NCBI GenBank assembly: GCA_019973155.2
Contig: BPQB01000082.1
Location: 1 to 64,000, forward strand
Length of the DNA stretch: 64,000 nt
Direction of reading: 5' to 3'
Origin: Phanerochaete sordida
Lineage: Eukaryota > Basidiomycota > Agaricomycetes > Polyporales > Phanerochaetaceae
Shown here: positions 11,630 through 24,129 of the stretch, piece by piece
Numbering within the stretch: position 1 is the stretch's first letter
Layout of the letters: each line of letters starts with the position of its first letter
Made by a program: the position numbers and the translations under genes
Notes under the pieces: generated by a model
What the model saw: the letters and a program-made list of their open reading frames with translations, nothing else
The model's database searches: none
What the model was told of the DNA's origin: nothing

Positions 11630-14600
11630 TCAGTGAGCGGACAGCGAGCCCATGAAGCTCGCGAGGTCCAAGCCGGTGTACTCGTCCTCGGGCGGCAGGT
11701 CCTCGAGGCCCTTGAGCACGTTCTTCTGGCCGAACGCCGCAGGATCCTTCTCCTTCTTCTTGGCGGCGGCCACGTCTTCCTCCTGGGTCGTGTGCCGGAA
11801 GAGGTCCAGGACGAGGTCCGTGTCCATCGACGACAGCCCTGAGTTCTGCTGGGTCACGACAGAGTTGGCGATGTTCAGCTTGAAACGCTGAAGACTGCAG
11901 AGGAACAGACAGTCAGACACTTATCGGGCTAGGGAGATAATGCAGACGTACCCCATGATCTTCTCCTCCAAGGTACCCTTAGTGATTAGGCGGTACACGT
12001 TGACGACCTTCTTTTGCCCGATACGATGCGCGCGGTCCATGGCCTGCAGGTCCTTCATCGGGTTCCAGTCGTGCTCGACGAAGATGACGGTGTCGGCGCC
12101 CGTAAGCGTGAGCCCGAGGCCGCCGACGTGCGTCGTCAGCAGCAGGCAGTCGATGCTCGGGTCCGAGTTGAACGTCTGCACGATCGCGTGCCGCTTGTTC
12201 GCGTCCGTGCTGCCGTCGAGGCGCATGTATGTCACGGACGGCATGTGTTGCTTGAACAGGTCGTTCTCGATGATGTTGATCATCTGCTTCATCTGGCAGA
12301 AGATGAGCACGCGGTGCTGCGAGAACGCCCCGCCGCTTGAGCCGGCGTCGGTCTCGAGCAGCTCGGACTTGGCAGATTCGCCGCCAAGACCTGCCGACGT
12401 CCCGATACCGCAGTCGTTGAGGAGTTGTCTGTAGGAGCAGCCCGTTGTCAGGTTCGAATATGTCAATAGGCAGACGGAAGACATACCGGAGTGCAAGGAG
12501 TTTTGGGGCATGCGATATTTCACTAAGCGCCGCTGCATCGCCCTTGTAACCGGCATTCTCGAGCGTGTCCTTGATGGACTGCGGGTCCTTGAGCACCAGG
12601 GCGGGGTGGTTGCACAGCTTCCTGAGGTACTGCAGCGACTGGAACACGTGTGTTTGTCCCTTGCCGCCGCCGGAACCGCCGTCTGAGCGGACGACGTCCT
12701 CTGCTGATGACCGTGCGCCGGACTTCGAGAAGTCGTCGTACATGTACTTCTGGAGGTCGGACAGCTCGCAGTAGTAGTCCTGGATGATCTTGGGCGGCAG
12801 GTCGTTGAGGACGTCCTCCTTGAGTCGGCGCAGGAGGAAGGGCAGAACCTGCTTGTGGAGCGCCTCCAGTGCGAGCGCAGCTGGATGTATCGTGAGTACA
12901 GATCGAGGAAAGTGTTAATGGAAATGCTCACCGGCTTCCCCACTCTTGCTTTTACCATCCCGGTTGGATAAGATCGGCTTGCTGAACCGCTCGCTGAAGC
13001 TCGACTCGGTGCCCAAGAAGCCCGGCATCAGGAAGTCGAAGAGCGACCACAGCTCGAGCACGTTGTTCTGGATCGGCGTGCCCGAGAGGATGAGGCGGTG
13101 GTTCGCGCGGATGCTCTTCACGGCCTTCGTGAGCTTCGTCTTCGCGTTCTTGATGATGTGGCCCTCGTCGAGGATGCAGTAGTGCCAGCTCATGTCCTGC
13201 AGGCTCGCGACGTCGTTGCGCACGACCTCGTACGACGTGATCACGATGTCGTGCTTCTTCAGCTTCGGGATCAGCTTGCACCGCTCGCGCGAGTTGCCCG
13301 TGTAAAGGATCGGCTTCAGGTTCTCCGTGTACTTCAGGATCTCGTAATACCAGTGGCCCGTGAGCGTCGGTGGGCAGACGATGAGCGACGGGAGGTGCAC
13401 CGAGTCCGGCGACTGCGTCTCCTCGTACCGCTTCGCGCGCTCGTAGTGCTTGCTCGCAAGGATGCAGATCGACTGCAACGTCTTCCCGAGACCCATGTCG
13501 TCGCAAAGGATGCCGTGCAGCTGATACTTGGCCAGGAACGCAAGCCAGTTGACACCCTCCTGCTGGTACTTGCGCAGCTCCGCGTTGATCTTGACGGGGA
13601 TGTCGTACTGCTGCACCTTGCTGCCGTCGAGAAGCTGCGTGAGGAACTGCCGCTCCGTCTCACGGCGGCGGAGGAGGTCCTCGGAGAAGTCTGGGGGGTC
13701 CGGGAGGCCTGCCTCGAGGGGAACCATCTTGACGAGCGACGCGAACGTGTTCGTGGCTGTCGATCGGATGTCGTCGTCCGAGTCGCTCATGCGGCCCAGC
13801 ACCGGCACGACCATGAAGATCACGTAGGGCAGCGCTTTGATGTCCAGCTTCTGCACGATGTCTGTGCATCACAGTCAGCGCTCGCTCGCCGAGGTAGAAC
13901 GCAAGTACCCACGATAGATCAGCTCCGTCGCCCCCTGCCTGTTCGTGATGTTCGGCGCGTCGCCGAGGTACGGCACCATCTTCTCGATGACGAAGCGCAT
14001 CGCGGCGACGGTGATGACGTCGCAGATCGTCGCGAAGCAGCGCGCCGCGCACTGGCGGATGATCGCGAACTTGCTGCGCAGCGCGAGGCCGATCATGGGG
14101 AAGAGCTCGTGGAACTTGGGGTGCAGCCCCGCGTGCACCGTCGGCACGACCGCGTCGAGCACGCTCAGCGAGTCGATCACGTCCTGCCCGAAGCGCGTGT
14201 CGACAAGCTGGTCCATCTTCTTCGACTCGTCTGTGGCAGGGCTTAGCACTTTACCTCTGGGGAAGGACGAAAGAGTGACTCTCACCTCCGGCGCACGCGC
14301 TCAACAGGCCGCCAGCCATAGAATGCCACATATTCGGCACGATGTCGAGCAGCTTCTCCCCAAACTTGTCCGAGAGCTGCACGAACGCGAGGCTCGCGCC
14401 GCGGCGGGAGAGGCGCGCGCGCGCGGCGGCCTCGGGCGTCGGCGGCTCCTCCTTGCCGCCCGCCTTCTCGGCGGCCTGTGGCGTCTTGAACGAGAGGATG
14501 CCGCGCGCGTACCGGCGGTTGTACGCGAACGTCGGCGTCTGCTCGACGTCCTGGCAGAGGAACGTGCACAGGTTCTTCACGATCTTCTCCGGCGGCTGGT

Positions 14601-17600
14601 GCAGCCCGCGCTGCACGCAGAAGTCGACGAACGCCGCGACGGCGACCGCCGAGCGCGTCTGCAGCTGGATGTTCTCCTCGCTCTGCGGTATTGTTGTCAG
14701 CGGAGCACGGCGCGTGTGGGGCGCAGGACGCACCTTGATCCCGTTCATGATGCCCTTCACGATCGGGCTGACCTTGTCCGGGGTCGCCTTGAGCGCGACG
14801 AATGCGGCGGCAAACGCGGCGGAGACGCGCACGTCGTACTGCGCCTTGACCTCGGAGTACCGCGCGATGTTCGCCGCGACGGCGGTGCGCTTGTCCTTGA
14901 TGACCGCGAGCTCCTTCTTCTTTGTGCGGCCGAGCGCGTCGCGGAGGGTGTCGAACATGGGCCCGACGGCCTCCTCGGCGGTGCCGATCGTGAACGCGTG
15001 CGCGCGCGTCGCCGTGACGTCGATCTCCGTGCCCAGGCTCGGGATCATCGACACCGGCAGCTTGCAGTCGTGGCTGAACGCGTGCAGCAGCGCGTAGCAC
15101 TCCGCGTGCAGCCGCTGCAGCGTGTACATCATCTCGTGGTACGACGCCGGCGGCTCGCTCTGCAGGAACGCGAGTGTCCGAGCGGCGAGGTCCCGCGCAA
15201 GCGCCGAGCGCTCGATGAGCAGCTTGTCGCCCGGCTGCGCGGTCACGTCGTACTCGCGCGCCCACTCCTCGGTGATGACCGCCGCGAGGAACTTCTGCAG
15301 CATCGAGGGCGAGTCGATGTAGTGAATGAGTATGGGCCGGAACGTCGCGTCGTGGCCCATCTGGTCGGGCTTCTCATCCTAGACCGCCATCAGCGACTGC
15401 CAATCTCCCAAGGACACGATGGACATACCAGGTTCGGCCAGACAGCCATGACGTACGCCATCGCCGTAGCAGCCGCCACGCGCGCCGCGATCACCGTCTC
15501 CGTCGAGATGAGCGACAGGTCCTGCGCGATCATGTTCTTGTCGACGTTGTGCCGCTCGGTGCCCTGCTCGAGCGACCTCGCGAGCGCGGGGTCGTAGAAG
15601 AGCGCGACGTCGATCGGCGTGCCGAGCGGCGTCATGAGCGCGCTGTACCACTGCAGGAGCAGCGTCTGCGGCATCGTCGCGTGGAGGCGCCCCGCCGCGG
15701 CGAGGATGGCGAGGAGCACGCGCCACGCGGCGAGCGTCGCGTCGCGGATGTCCGCGCGCTCCTCGACGACGAGGTTCTGGAGGAGCAGCTGGAGCAGCGG
15801 CCCGCCGAGCCAGTCGCGCGGGAGCTCGGGCACGCTCATGAACGCGTGCAGCGTCTGCACGACCGCGAGCCGCACGCCGGGGATCGTGTGCCGGAAGAAG
15901 GGGAAGAGCGTCGGCGCGAGCGTCGAGAGCGGCTCGGACTGGGCGGGGTCCGCGATGATGCCGATCACCTGGTCGTACGCGACGAGTTTCCCGAGGAGCT
16001 CCATGACCGCGCCGACGGACGAGCTCAGGTCGTCCTTCATGTCGCTCAGGCAGCTCCAAAGGACGGCGAGCACTCGCGGGAGCTCTTCTGGAAGCTGGTT
16101 GACGAGATGCTCGGCCACTGGAAGTAGACACGACGCTGCAACGGAACGGACGTCGTCATCGCGGTCGCCGAGGCTGAGGAGACGTCAGTTTCGCCCATGC
16201 AACGAGCCAACTCTGCCACTCACCCTAACACAGCAGCGTCGACGACACCGCGCAGCACCTCCTTCCCACCGTCGACAGCAACAAGATCGCTCCTCACCGC
16301 GACCTCATACTTGATGCCGAGCAGCCCGGCATGGCGCACCTCCCACACATGGCCCTGCGCCTTCTCGCCCTTGCGCGCGTGCGCACCGCCGTTCTGCACG
16401 CCGGGGGCGCCGGGGAAGCCCTGGCGGATCATCTCGAGGAGCACGGCGTGCACGCGCAGCGCGGCGCGGCGCGGCATGTGCAGGAGGAGCGCGGCGAGCG
16501 TCTGCGAGACCGTCTCGCGCACGGGCGCGACGACCTGGTCCGAGACGAAGTCGCCGAAGCGGTCGAGCACGAACACGCACAGGAACTTCACCGCGAGGTC
16601 GTTGCACCAGCGCTCGTGCGCGAGCTCGTTCTCGGGCCACGCCAGCCCGGCTGCAAACACATCAGCACAGTCGTCGGTGGGCACGGCAGGGACACTCACC
16701 GCGCATGCCGCCGTAGCGCCCCTGGTTCTTCAGCAGCTCGCGCAGCGCCATCGCCGCGCCGTGCCGCACCTCCCACGCGGGGCTGAAGAGGTCGACCTCG
16801 AGCATCTTGACGAGCCCGTCCCACACCCAGCGCCCCTGCTCGACCTCGAGCGCGCGCGACTGCTTCTCCGCGCGCGGCGACACCGCGCCGCCCTTGCTCG
16901 GGTCGACGACGACGCGCTCGGCGCCGTCGACGGGCGACTTCGGGCTTGCTGCGCGGCTCGCCGGCGTGCTGCGGTCTTCGCCCACGATGCGCACTCTGCG
17001 GCTGGGGTCAGCGAGGGTCAGTGCAGGAGACGGATGGGAACGCACTTGTTGGGTGGTGCGACGGCGCCCGCGCTGTACTTGGAGCTCGTGCTCGGCGCCG
17101 TTGCGACCACGAACGCGCTCTGTCCGCCCTTCCGCTTGCGTTTGAGCCGGTTGCGCTCGCGTGCTGAGAGGTTGCTAGTGTCCTCGGTCGCTGGCGGGCC
17201 ATTTGATGGTGCAGGCGAGAGCGCAGGCGTCGGCGACTGCGACGGTCCTGCCTGGGGTGTCTCTGCCTTCTCAATCTTGAGCGGCTCGGGCTGCAGTATG
17301 GGCTTGACGTCTTCCTCCATCTTGACGTCCTCGGTCTTGACGCCGTCGTGGCCGTCTGCGCTCTCGGCGTCGACGGGCATCTCGTCCTCGTCGGCCGCGA
17401 GCTCTTTCTCGAGGTCCATGCCGTCCGCGTCGCCGACGGTGTCGAGGAAGTCGAGGCCGAGGCGGCTCATCGCGTCCTTGCGCGCCTTTTTGACCTCGGA
17501 CGAGCTTGCGAGGATGCCTGTCGGCTTCGTGAACTCCTTGCCCGACGACGCGAGCAGGAGGGTGCCGCGCTCCATGAGCTCTTGCACAGAGAAGTGCGGA

Positions 17601-18070
17601 AACTCGGGTGCAGGCAAGCCCTCGGCTTCTCCGGGCGTCTTATCGCCCTCGTCGGCGCCGGGGTGCCAGAGAGGCACGAGGGTGAATATCTGGGAGAGCG
17701 CGACGGACACTGCTGTCCGCGTCTCGTGTGATTTTGAATGGAGGTATGGCAATATCTGCAGAAGCGTGTGAGTAATATTCAGGAGTGGTTTGTGATCGCA
17801 CATACCCTTGCTACAACTGACATTAGCTCAGACCACGCTGCCGAGTCGCTCGCGGCAGTTGCATGCTGGCGAGTGGACTTGACATCGTCTTCGACTATAT
17901 TTACATCGCTTATTACACTTTTGACGGCGAGCTGTGCGAGCTGCTTCGCCGCTGTTGTTCGGACGGAAGTGGAGGACCCGGTGTCGAGGAGGAGGAGGAG
18001 GCGGTCCAACCTGCGGAGGGGTCAGCGAACGACGACGGCTGCCTAAACGGGACGCGTGCCTCGAAGTCAT
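11630..18070 (-). CDS. MOT1: TATA-binding-protein-associated Swi2/Snf2 ATPase MOT1 (BTAF1)
   Basis: ATP-dependent remover of TBP from promoters, nuclear. The protein of roughly 1,900 residues reads from MTSRLDRLLLLLDTGS, the conserved MOT1 N-terminus, through HEAT-repeat blocks (YLHSKSHETRTAVSVALSQI; WEVRHGAAMALRELLKNQ; TELIYR). The C-terminal Snf2 ATPase runs from about 13,600 to 11,950: motif I is DDMGLGKT, the Walker B box is ILDEGHIIKNAK (DEGH, as in MOT1), then LSGTPIQNNVLELWSL, LRRLKEDVL and motif VI QAMDRAHRIGQ. A conserved C-terminal tail follows, ending TGLDLASFMGSLSAH. An acidic, Pro/Ser-rich insertion lies at about 17,400-17,180. Many introns of ~50 nt interrupt it. The first coding exon is only 11 nt (18070-18060), and its intron is probably GC-AG. 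The coding sequence is strongly GC-biased, which creates long antisense open frames. Confidence 0.95.
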
Positions 18071-20094
18071 GGTTGCGGAGGGGCCCGGGCCGAGCGGCGC
18101 CGCGTGGAGGTCTTGTGCAAGGAACTGGGGGAAATTCTCACGCTCCCCGCCCTCTCATGCACCTTTTATCATTTCCTCACTCTGTGACAGAAAATTGACG
18201 TAGTCACGCGTTACGCGCTTTTCGCCGCTTTGGGTAGCTACGCGTCCAGACGCAGCCTGCCTTTGCACGCTCCCCCGGCCACCAGCGACGGCCTCGAGCC
18301 CTCCTGGCGCGGCCTGCAGCCGTCGCGGGGCGTGCGACACCGTCGGAGGGGCGCATGGCGAGGGCAGAACGTCGGAGCGTCGCCGCAGAAAACGATCGTC
18401 GGCCTCCAGCCTCGGGCGCTGGACGCTCTCTCACGCCATCGACAGCGGGAGCTGAGCTGCCCGTGTGGCGATGACGCTGCCCGCGTCGACGGCCAGATGA
18501 CGGGCGTGACGTCGACGAGGCCACTGGCCGTCGCCGCCGCGTCGAAGGGCGCGCGAAGCGACGCGATGGAGCGCACCGCCGCTGTTTTTGGAAAATGCTG
18601 CCGCGCTGCTTTGACGGAGACAACAAGGAGGTCGGACCTTGCAATTGGCAAAGAGAGCACCACCCCGCACCTTGCTGACAATAGCGTTTGTCGCGGGCCC
18701 ATGTCCCTGGAATCTCCCGTGTAAATTTGGGCGCATACAACGAGGTCTGGCGCGATCGACTCGAGGGTCACAGTGGCAGAGTGGCTCATTTGGCGGTGTG
18801 ACTGCCAGATTCCACGCTTCGAGTGGCTTTGATCATGTTGAACTGTACTGTACTGGCCGCAGCAGCATTCACTCGGAGTCGAGGAAGAAGGTGGAAAACA
18901 AGGAAGGCAGTGAGGACAGCCGACGTGCGTTGTGGTCGGAGTGGCAGCCGGGGACGGGAGGGTGTTGTCCGAGTGACGTCAGCTAGCTGGCGAGTCAGGA
19001 CCCCGACCCACCCTGATGCGCAGACCACACGCACAGGTCAATTTGGGCGGGTTCTGGCTCAGAGCCACGGCACTTGGCACAAAGCCTCGGGAAATTGTCC
19101 AATTCGCTCAGTTTTCCGGGCAGCAAAGAGCCTTGGCTGCGTCGGCTCGCCTCCGAATTGCAAAGCGCTGCGTAGCTGCTCTTTCTCCTGGGGTGTCTTG
19201 AGTCTTGACGTGTCCGCAGGCTTGTCTTCCCTTCCTCGGGGCCTGTTGTTGTTTTTCCTGAAACCTTTAGCCTTTTGACTCGCTTTCGACTATACGAGTC
19301 CATGACTACTTTTCATCCCAAATATCCTCCAAGAAAGGTAACGCAGGAAGCAGGAGTTCTTTTCGTGCGAGAGTTCGTCCCAATTAAACTCTTCGCTTCA
19401 AACCTATCCGGACCGTTGCTTGACACTTCCAGACAGGACGTATGTATGGTGCGGCCGCGCGTCCATCCCCAGCCATCAATTACGTTGGCCGACGTGCTTC
19501 TAGAGGCACACTCAGGACGCATGAGAAGGTACGAGAGCTGAGTTTAGGCCTCAACGAAGGGCCTTGCGGGTGCTTTGGCTGAGATCATCGTGGGCACGTA
19601 TGATCGAAGATCTGATCTGGAAATACGAGTTCCCCATTCCTGTGCTCTAGTGAGTGGCCGCGTGCAGCTGGAAACCTTGCTTGGGGTGAGAGGCACCAGC
19701 TCAGAGATTAGAATCTAGAGGATTAATGCTATACTTAGGGTGTTGGCTCTCAGCCTCTCGTGCGGGACTTACTGCAGGGGCGTCAGGCCCCAGGATTCAA
19801 CGAGCAAGGGAAGGGCTTGTTTAGGTCCAGCTTCCAGAGCTGTTGGCTCTTCGGCCAATGAGACAGACAACTTTGTCTGCTAGAATTTGCAGGATAAATG
19901 ATGCGTATCCCTGCATCCGAGCCGCTGCATCTGGGTCTTTTACAGGCTGTGTGGATGGTGTGGGTATTAATCTTGCATTCTGCAGTGCCACACCGTGGGA
20001 GCTACCTGCTTTAAAGGGCATCAGGCTCCCTCCGCAAAATGTCCCGTTATGGGCAAGAAACCTTGTCAAACAACTTGGGTGACCGCTCACGACG
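18071..20094. promoter_or_regulatory. Two-kilobase divergent intergenic region, MOT1 / JmjC gene
   Basis: No gene could be supported. The first ~200 bp next to MOT1 should be its promoter and contain ACGCGT at 18206-18211, followed by a second TACGCGC. Open frames from 18204 to 18740 overlap on three frames and look like chance. About 19,680-20,080 is more balanced in composition and contains an ~80-codon plus-strand frame without gene context, possibly a decayed element. Confidence 0.4.
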
Positions 20095-21918
20095 ATGAGC
20101 GCATCCCCCGCCCTCCTTCCCGTAAGTCGTCCCCCACCAAAAATTCAGCACAACCCTGACTCCAGCACCCAGCCCCCCGACGCCCTCGCGGCCTGGGCGC
20201 GCGCCCTGTGGGACGCCCTCGGCGCGGCGCTCGCCGATGAGAACAATGCAGACACGCAAGGTGCGCACTTCGCACGCACCTGCGCGTCCCAGGCTACCCG
20301 GCGCTGACCACAAAAACACAGCGCTCGTAGGCTGTGGAGAAGAGCACCTTCGCGCGCTCCGGGGCGCCCTGCACGACCGCGACGGCGACGCGCTCGACGC
20401 GCTCGTCGCGACCGCGCACGCGTGCATGGCGGAGGCGCACCGTGCCGCGCAGCCGACGCTGCCCTGGCGCCGGCTCTACACCGATGCGTGCATCTTGCGT
20501 TCCTTGGTGGACGTCCTGGAAGACAGGCCAGAGGCAGATATTGTCGATGCCGTCGCACGTCTCGACAAGGCCGTCATCGTCGCGGGGCCCGCGGGCGAGG
20601 GGCGGCTCGAGCTGATTCTCGAGTTCGTCGCGCGGCTCCAGGCCGCTTTGCCTCCGGCGCTGGCTGGTGAGTGTGGTTCTTCTAGAGTCGAACTTTGTGT
20701 GCGCGAAGGGGAGGTTCTCGCTTCTTGCTATTGTACCTCGCAAGATGTGTGCTTCCTGCTGGTCTATCCCTTTAAGAACATGGTCGCTAGATGCTCCCCA
20801 CACTTTTATTCCCTTCGATCATATGCCGAACTGACTTACGGCTCCTCTTCGCGGAGCTAACTCACTTTACGTCGTCCGCGCATACAACCGTACTGACACG
20901 CTCGCCCACCGACAGACCCCAGCCCCTCCCACACCTTCGCCTCCACCCCCTTCTCGCCGCCACCCCACCCCGCTACCTCCCCGACCCCCATCCCGCGCCT
21001 GCGCACCCCGCCCTCCCTCGCGTCCTTCCTCGCGACACACGCCCACGCCCCCTTCATCCTCCCGCGCTTCGCACGCGACTGGCCCGCGCTCGCGACGCAC
21101 TCCTGGGCGTCCCCCGCGTACCTGCGCGCCGCGGCGGGCCCCGCGCGCGTCGTGCCCGTCGAGGTCGGGCGCGACTACCGCGCGGACGACTGGGCGCCGG
21201 CGTTCGCGGGCTGGGACGCGTTTCTCGACGGGCTCGCCGCGGCCTCGGCCGGCGCGCACGGGGACGTGCTGTACCTCGCGCAGCACGACCTGCTGAAGCA
21301 GTTTCCTGCGCTGCGCGACGACGTCGTCGTGCCTGACTACGCGTACGCTGCGCCGCGCGCGCCGGCGGAGTACCCGGACTACCGTCCGCCGGCGAACGAG
21401 GAGCAGCTCGTCGTGAATGTGTGGTTCGGGCCTGCGGGGACGGTTTCGCCTGCGCATACGGTAAGCGGATGTGTTTGATGTCGATGTTGCTAGACTGCTG
21501 ACGGGATATGCAGGACCCGTTCTTCAATTTGTACAGTAAGTTGTCCATAGTCGCGCATATATCGAGGCTTGGCTAACACGCAATGCCCCCAGCCCAGGTC
21601 GTCGGGCACAAAACCGTCTGGCTCGCACCCCCACACGCGTCGCCGCACATGCACGCGTACTCCCCATCCTCCTCTTCGCCCTCCGACGCCCAGCAGCACA
21701 ACCCGGCAGCAAACACCACCGCGCCGCTGCTCAGCAACACGTCCGCGCTGGACGTGTTCGCGTCCCCTGCGGCGCTGCCCGCGGAGTTCGTCGCGCGTGT
21801 CGTGCCGCACGCGGTGGGTGCGACGCTCGCGCCCGGCGACGTGCTCTTCTTCCCGCCCGGCTGGTGGCACGCGATGCGCGCCGAGCAGACGAGTTTCTCG
21901 GTCTCGATGTGGTTCTAG
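20095..21918 (+). CDS. JmjC-domain 2-oxoglutarate oxygenase, KDM8/JMJD5-like
   Basis: Fe(II)/2-oxoglutarate-dependent oxygenase of the JmjC hydroxylase group; animal KDM8 is reported as an arginyl hydroxylase, but the substrate here is unknown. Exons read: MSASPALL...NNADTQ, then ALVGCGEEHLRALRGAL...ALPPALA to 20666, a long 249-nt intron (20667-20915), then the JmjC part. Conserved blocks are PFILPRFARDWPA, DVLYLAQHDLLKQFP and NVWFGPAGTVSPAHTDPFFNLY, where HTD supplies the HxD iron ligands. Next come AQVVGHKTVWLAPP and PGDVLFFPPGWWHAM, whose His is the distal ligand, and the end SVSMWF. A small exon (DPFFNLY) lies between the last two introns. All catalytic residues are present. The N-terminal ~190 residues match the helical region preceding the JmjC core in KDM8-type proteins. 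Confidence 0.87.
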
Positions 21919-22087
21919 GACATGCGTCGCTGACGCAGGTGCGCCATCTGGCCACACGAGCAACTGTATCAGGATTCAATATTCATGGCATGCATGCGAT
22001 TTTGAGGGTGCTGTCAAAAACCGGTGCTGCATGAACCTTTTGGCTCGCGTGCGAAGAATTGACCAAGACAATAGCAGATGTAACCCC

Positions 22088-23889
22088 TCAGTATGCAAAG
22101 TCGCCCGTGAGACCATCCCAGACAACCTCTCCGACCTCGTCTCCAAGACTTGCGACGTCTCCCTCCTTTACACCCCGACACTCGGATATAACGATTTTCT
22201 CGAGGCGGTGGCCAAATCGCTCATAGCGACGGCGTAGTAGCGTCGGAAGGTCCGCCAGAGCAATCGGAGTGGTGCGGTCGCCGGAGGTGACTCGTCCAAA
22301 GCGGTACTGCTGTACGTGCAGCACCTGCAGCGCTGGCAACGCACACTTCCCTGGGCGGTCCTTGCCGAGGGCATCCAGCAGCTTTCGCACGAAGCCGCCA
22401 GACACCACGACCGCGCGCACGTCCGCGAATACACGGAAGGCGCGCGCCATGCGCACCTCCGCCGCCAGACTGGCCGCACACGCACGCCCGTCGAGCTCGA
22501 GGCGCTCGACACGCGCCAACGGCGCGAGCCCGAGCTCGAGGTGCGCGAACGAGGTGTGCAGGAACGCGCAGAGCGCGAGCACGGGCGGCGTGCGCGGGGC
22601 GGCGTCGGGCGCGAGACCAGGCGCGTCCCACCCTTGTACGACGCACAGGCAGTACGTGGCGGCATCGACCGCGATGCGCAGCGTGTGGAGCGCACGGGCG
22701 CCCAGCTTCGCGGCGAGGGCGGCGTTGAGCGCTGCGTGCTCGTCTGCAGGGGTGATCCTGCGCGCGGCGAGATCTTCGCTTGTCTGGTGCCTGCTGTGGC
22801 GGACAGAGACCCGTGTCTGTGGCGGGAACGTGAGGTTGTGCAGGAGCAAGGCGGCTTTCCAGCCGCCGTCGGAGCAGGACAGGAAGAGCGACTGGAGGTG
22901 GGGGAGATGTACCGTGCGGTCGAGCACCAGGGCCGTTGGGGAGGCTGCAGTTGTGGGCACGTCCTGGAAGGAGCTGTTTATGACTAAGTTTTCGAGCTGG
23001 GGGAGTTCCGCGAGTGTCTCGAGGAGCTGCGCCCACGCGTCGCCGTCATTGTGCTTTTCAGTGAAGGCTTCTAGATGCAGTGATCTGAGAGTAGGTCGGA
23101 AAAAGCTGCGAGCGTCTTCTAATATGAGTGCTAGAGTGGTAAGATGGCGAAGATGAGGGAAGTCTGTGCCCGGCGTGTACAAATCAGTCTCGGCGAACTC
23201 TTCTGGAGTGGTCCTGTCGTCGCTGTCAGCGTCCTTTCATACCACGGTAATAATCAAGCGTACTTGAACGTATCGGATACCTCAACGACGAGATTATCCA
23301 CGTTGGGAAAACTCGGGGTGCTACAGGCCGTCAACCGCCATAGTCTTGGAGATGGAAAGGGTGCCCTGAGCGATTGGACACGAGATGACACGCCCAAAAC
23401 ATGCTGCCATGAGCGTTGCATGTCTACGATGCGCTGATTTGGAGTATCCATGATCCTCCCGTCCACCATGAGGGGCACCTCTCCAGACCGAGTGATCATG
23501 GTCGCGACACAGTCCGCCCTTTCCGTCGTAATGTAGGACCAAAACGTGTGTCGTCCGAGAGCCACTTCCCGCCAGTGATAGCATACGTGAGCGATAGTAA
23601 TCCAATCCTTGAGGGGGAGTGGTGGCTCGTTCCTTGAGCTACTGGTCCTGTATTCTTCGTTCATGTAATGCCCCAGCTCGCTGAGACGACAGAGCTCGAA
23701 GACGTCGCCGAGCAGTTCGTCAGGGAGACGCATGACGGATGCGCCTCGGTTCAGGACCCTCTTCAACCGGGATATCTCGACTTCGTACGCGAAAATCCGC
23801 TCTTCGACGCGTCGCCGGTCTTCGCCTGAGACCGAGGCATAAGTCCCCGTCGCGACCGTCTCTTCAATCTGAGGTGTGTCCGGAGTCAT
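22088..23889 (-). CDS. F-box protein with leucine-rich C-terminal region (copy 2)
   Basis: Second predicted SCF substrate receptor, 572 residues from two exons: 23889-23281 and 23197-22088. The intron runs from GTATCC to AGAAGAG and gives the junction NLVVE-FAETDLYTPG. The N-terminus has a charged helix (SGEDRRRVEERIFAYEVEISRLKRVLNRG), then the F-box (MRLPDELLGDVFELC, later WITIAHVCYHWREVALGRHTFWSYI). A leucine-rich body and the C-terminal VKEGDVASLGDEVGEVVWDG follow. It aligns along its whole length with the F-box gene at 9579-11303, so the two are paralogues; this copy has kept a coding intron. Its stop lies 169 bp from that of the convergent JmjC gene. Confidence 0.85.
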
Positions 23890-24129
23890 TCAAATTGCAC
23901 AATGAGAGGGTGAAGTCTAGCAGCTTACCACCGTAGTCATAACAGCCTAGTGTCCGGATGGTGGTAGAGAGTAAGCTTCTGACTTGTCTCGCCGTTTGCC
24001 TTTCTAAGTGCGCGCGAAACTTCGAACTTCGATTACGAACCTCGCCTGACCCTAACCACAGACAGTTTCCGCACGACCTCAGCATTGCTGTATAAGAAGA
24101 TTCGGATTTGAACAAAGCCAAGACTCGTG

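Noticed and set aside
13945..15597. 550-codon plus-strand open frame across MOT1
   Set aside because: It is antisense to conserved MOT1 exons, crosses their introns and consists of Arg/Val/Leu-rich sequence generated by the GC-biased third positions of the opposite strand. The 382-codon frame at 13098-14246 is rejected for the same reason.
18204..18740. 178- and 164-codon overlapping frames upstream of MOT1
   Set aside because: Three frames on both strands are open over the same GC-rich stretch, with Arg/Ala/Ser-rich products and no domain. Typical chance frames.
20122..20165. Apparent intron GTAAGT...TCCAG near the JmjC gene start
   Set aside because: Removing it shifts the frame away from the conserved downstream sequence, and the only acceptor that keeps frame would make a 27-nt intron. 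The unspliced reading is preferred.
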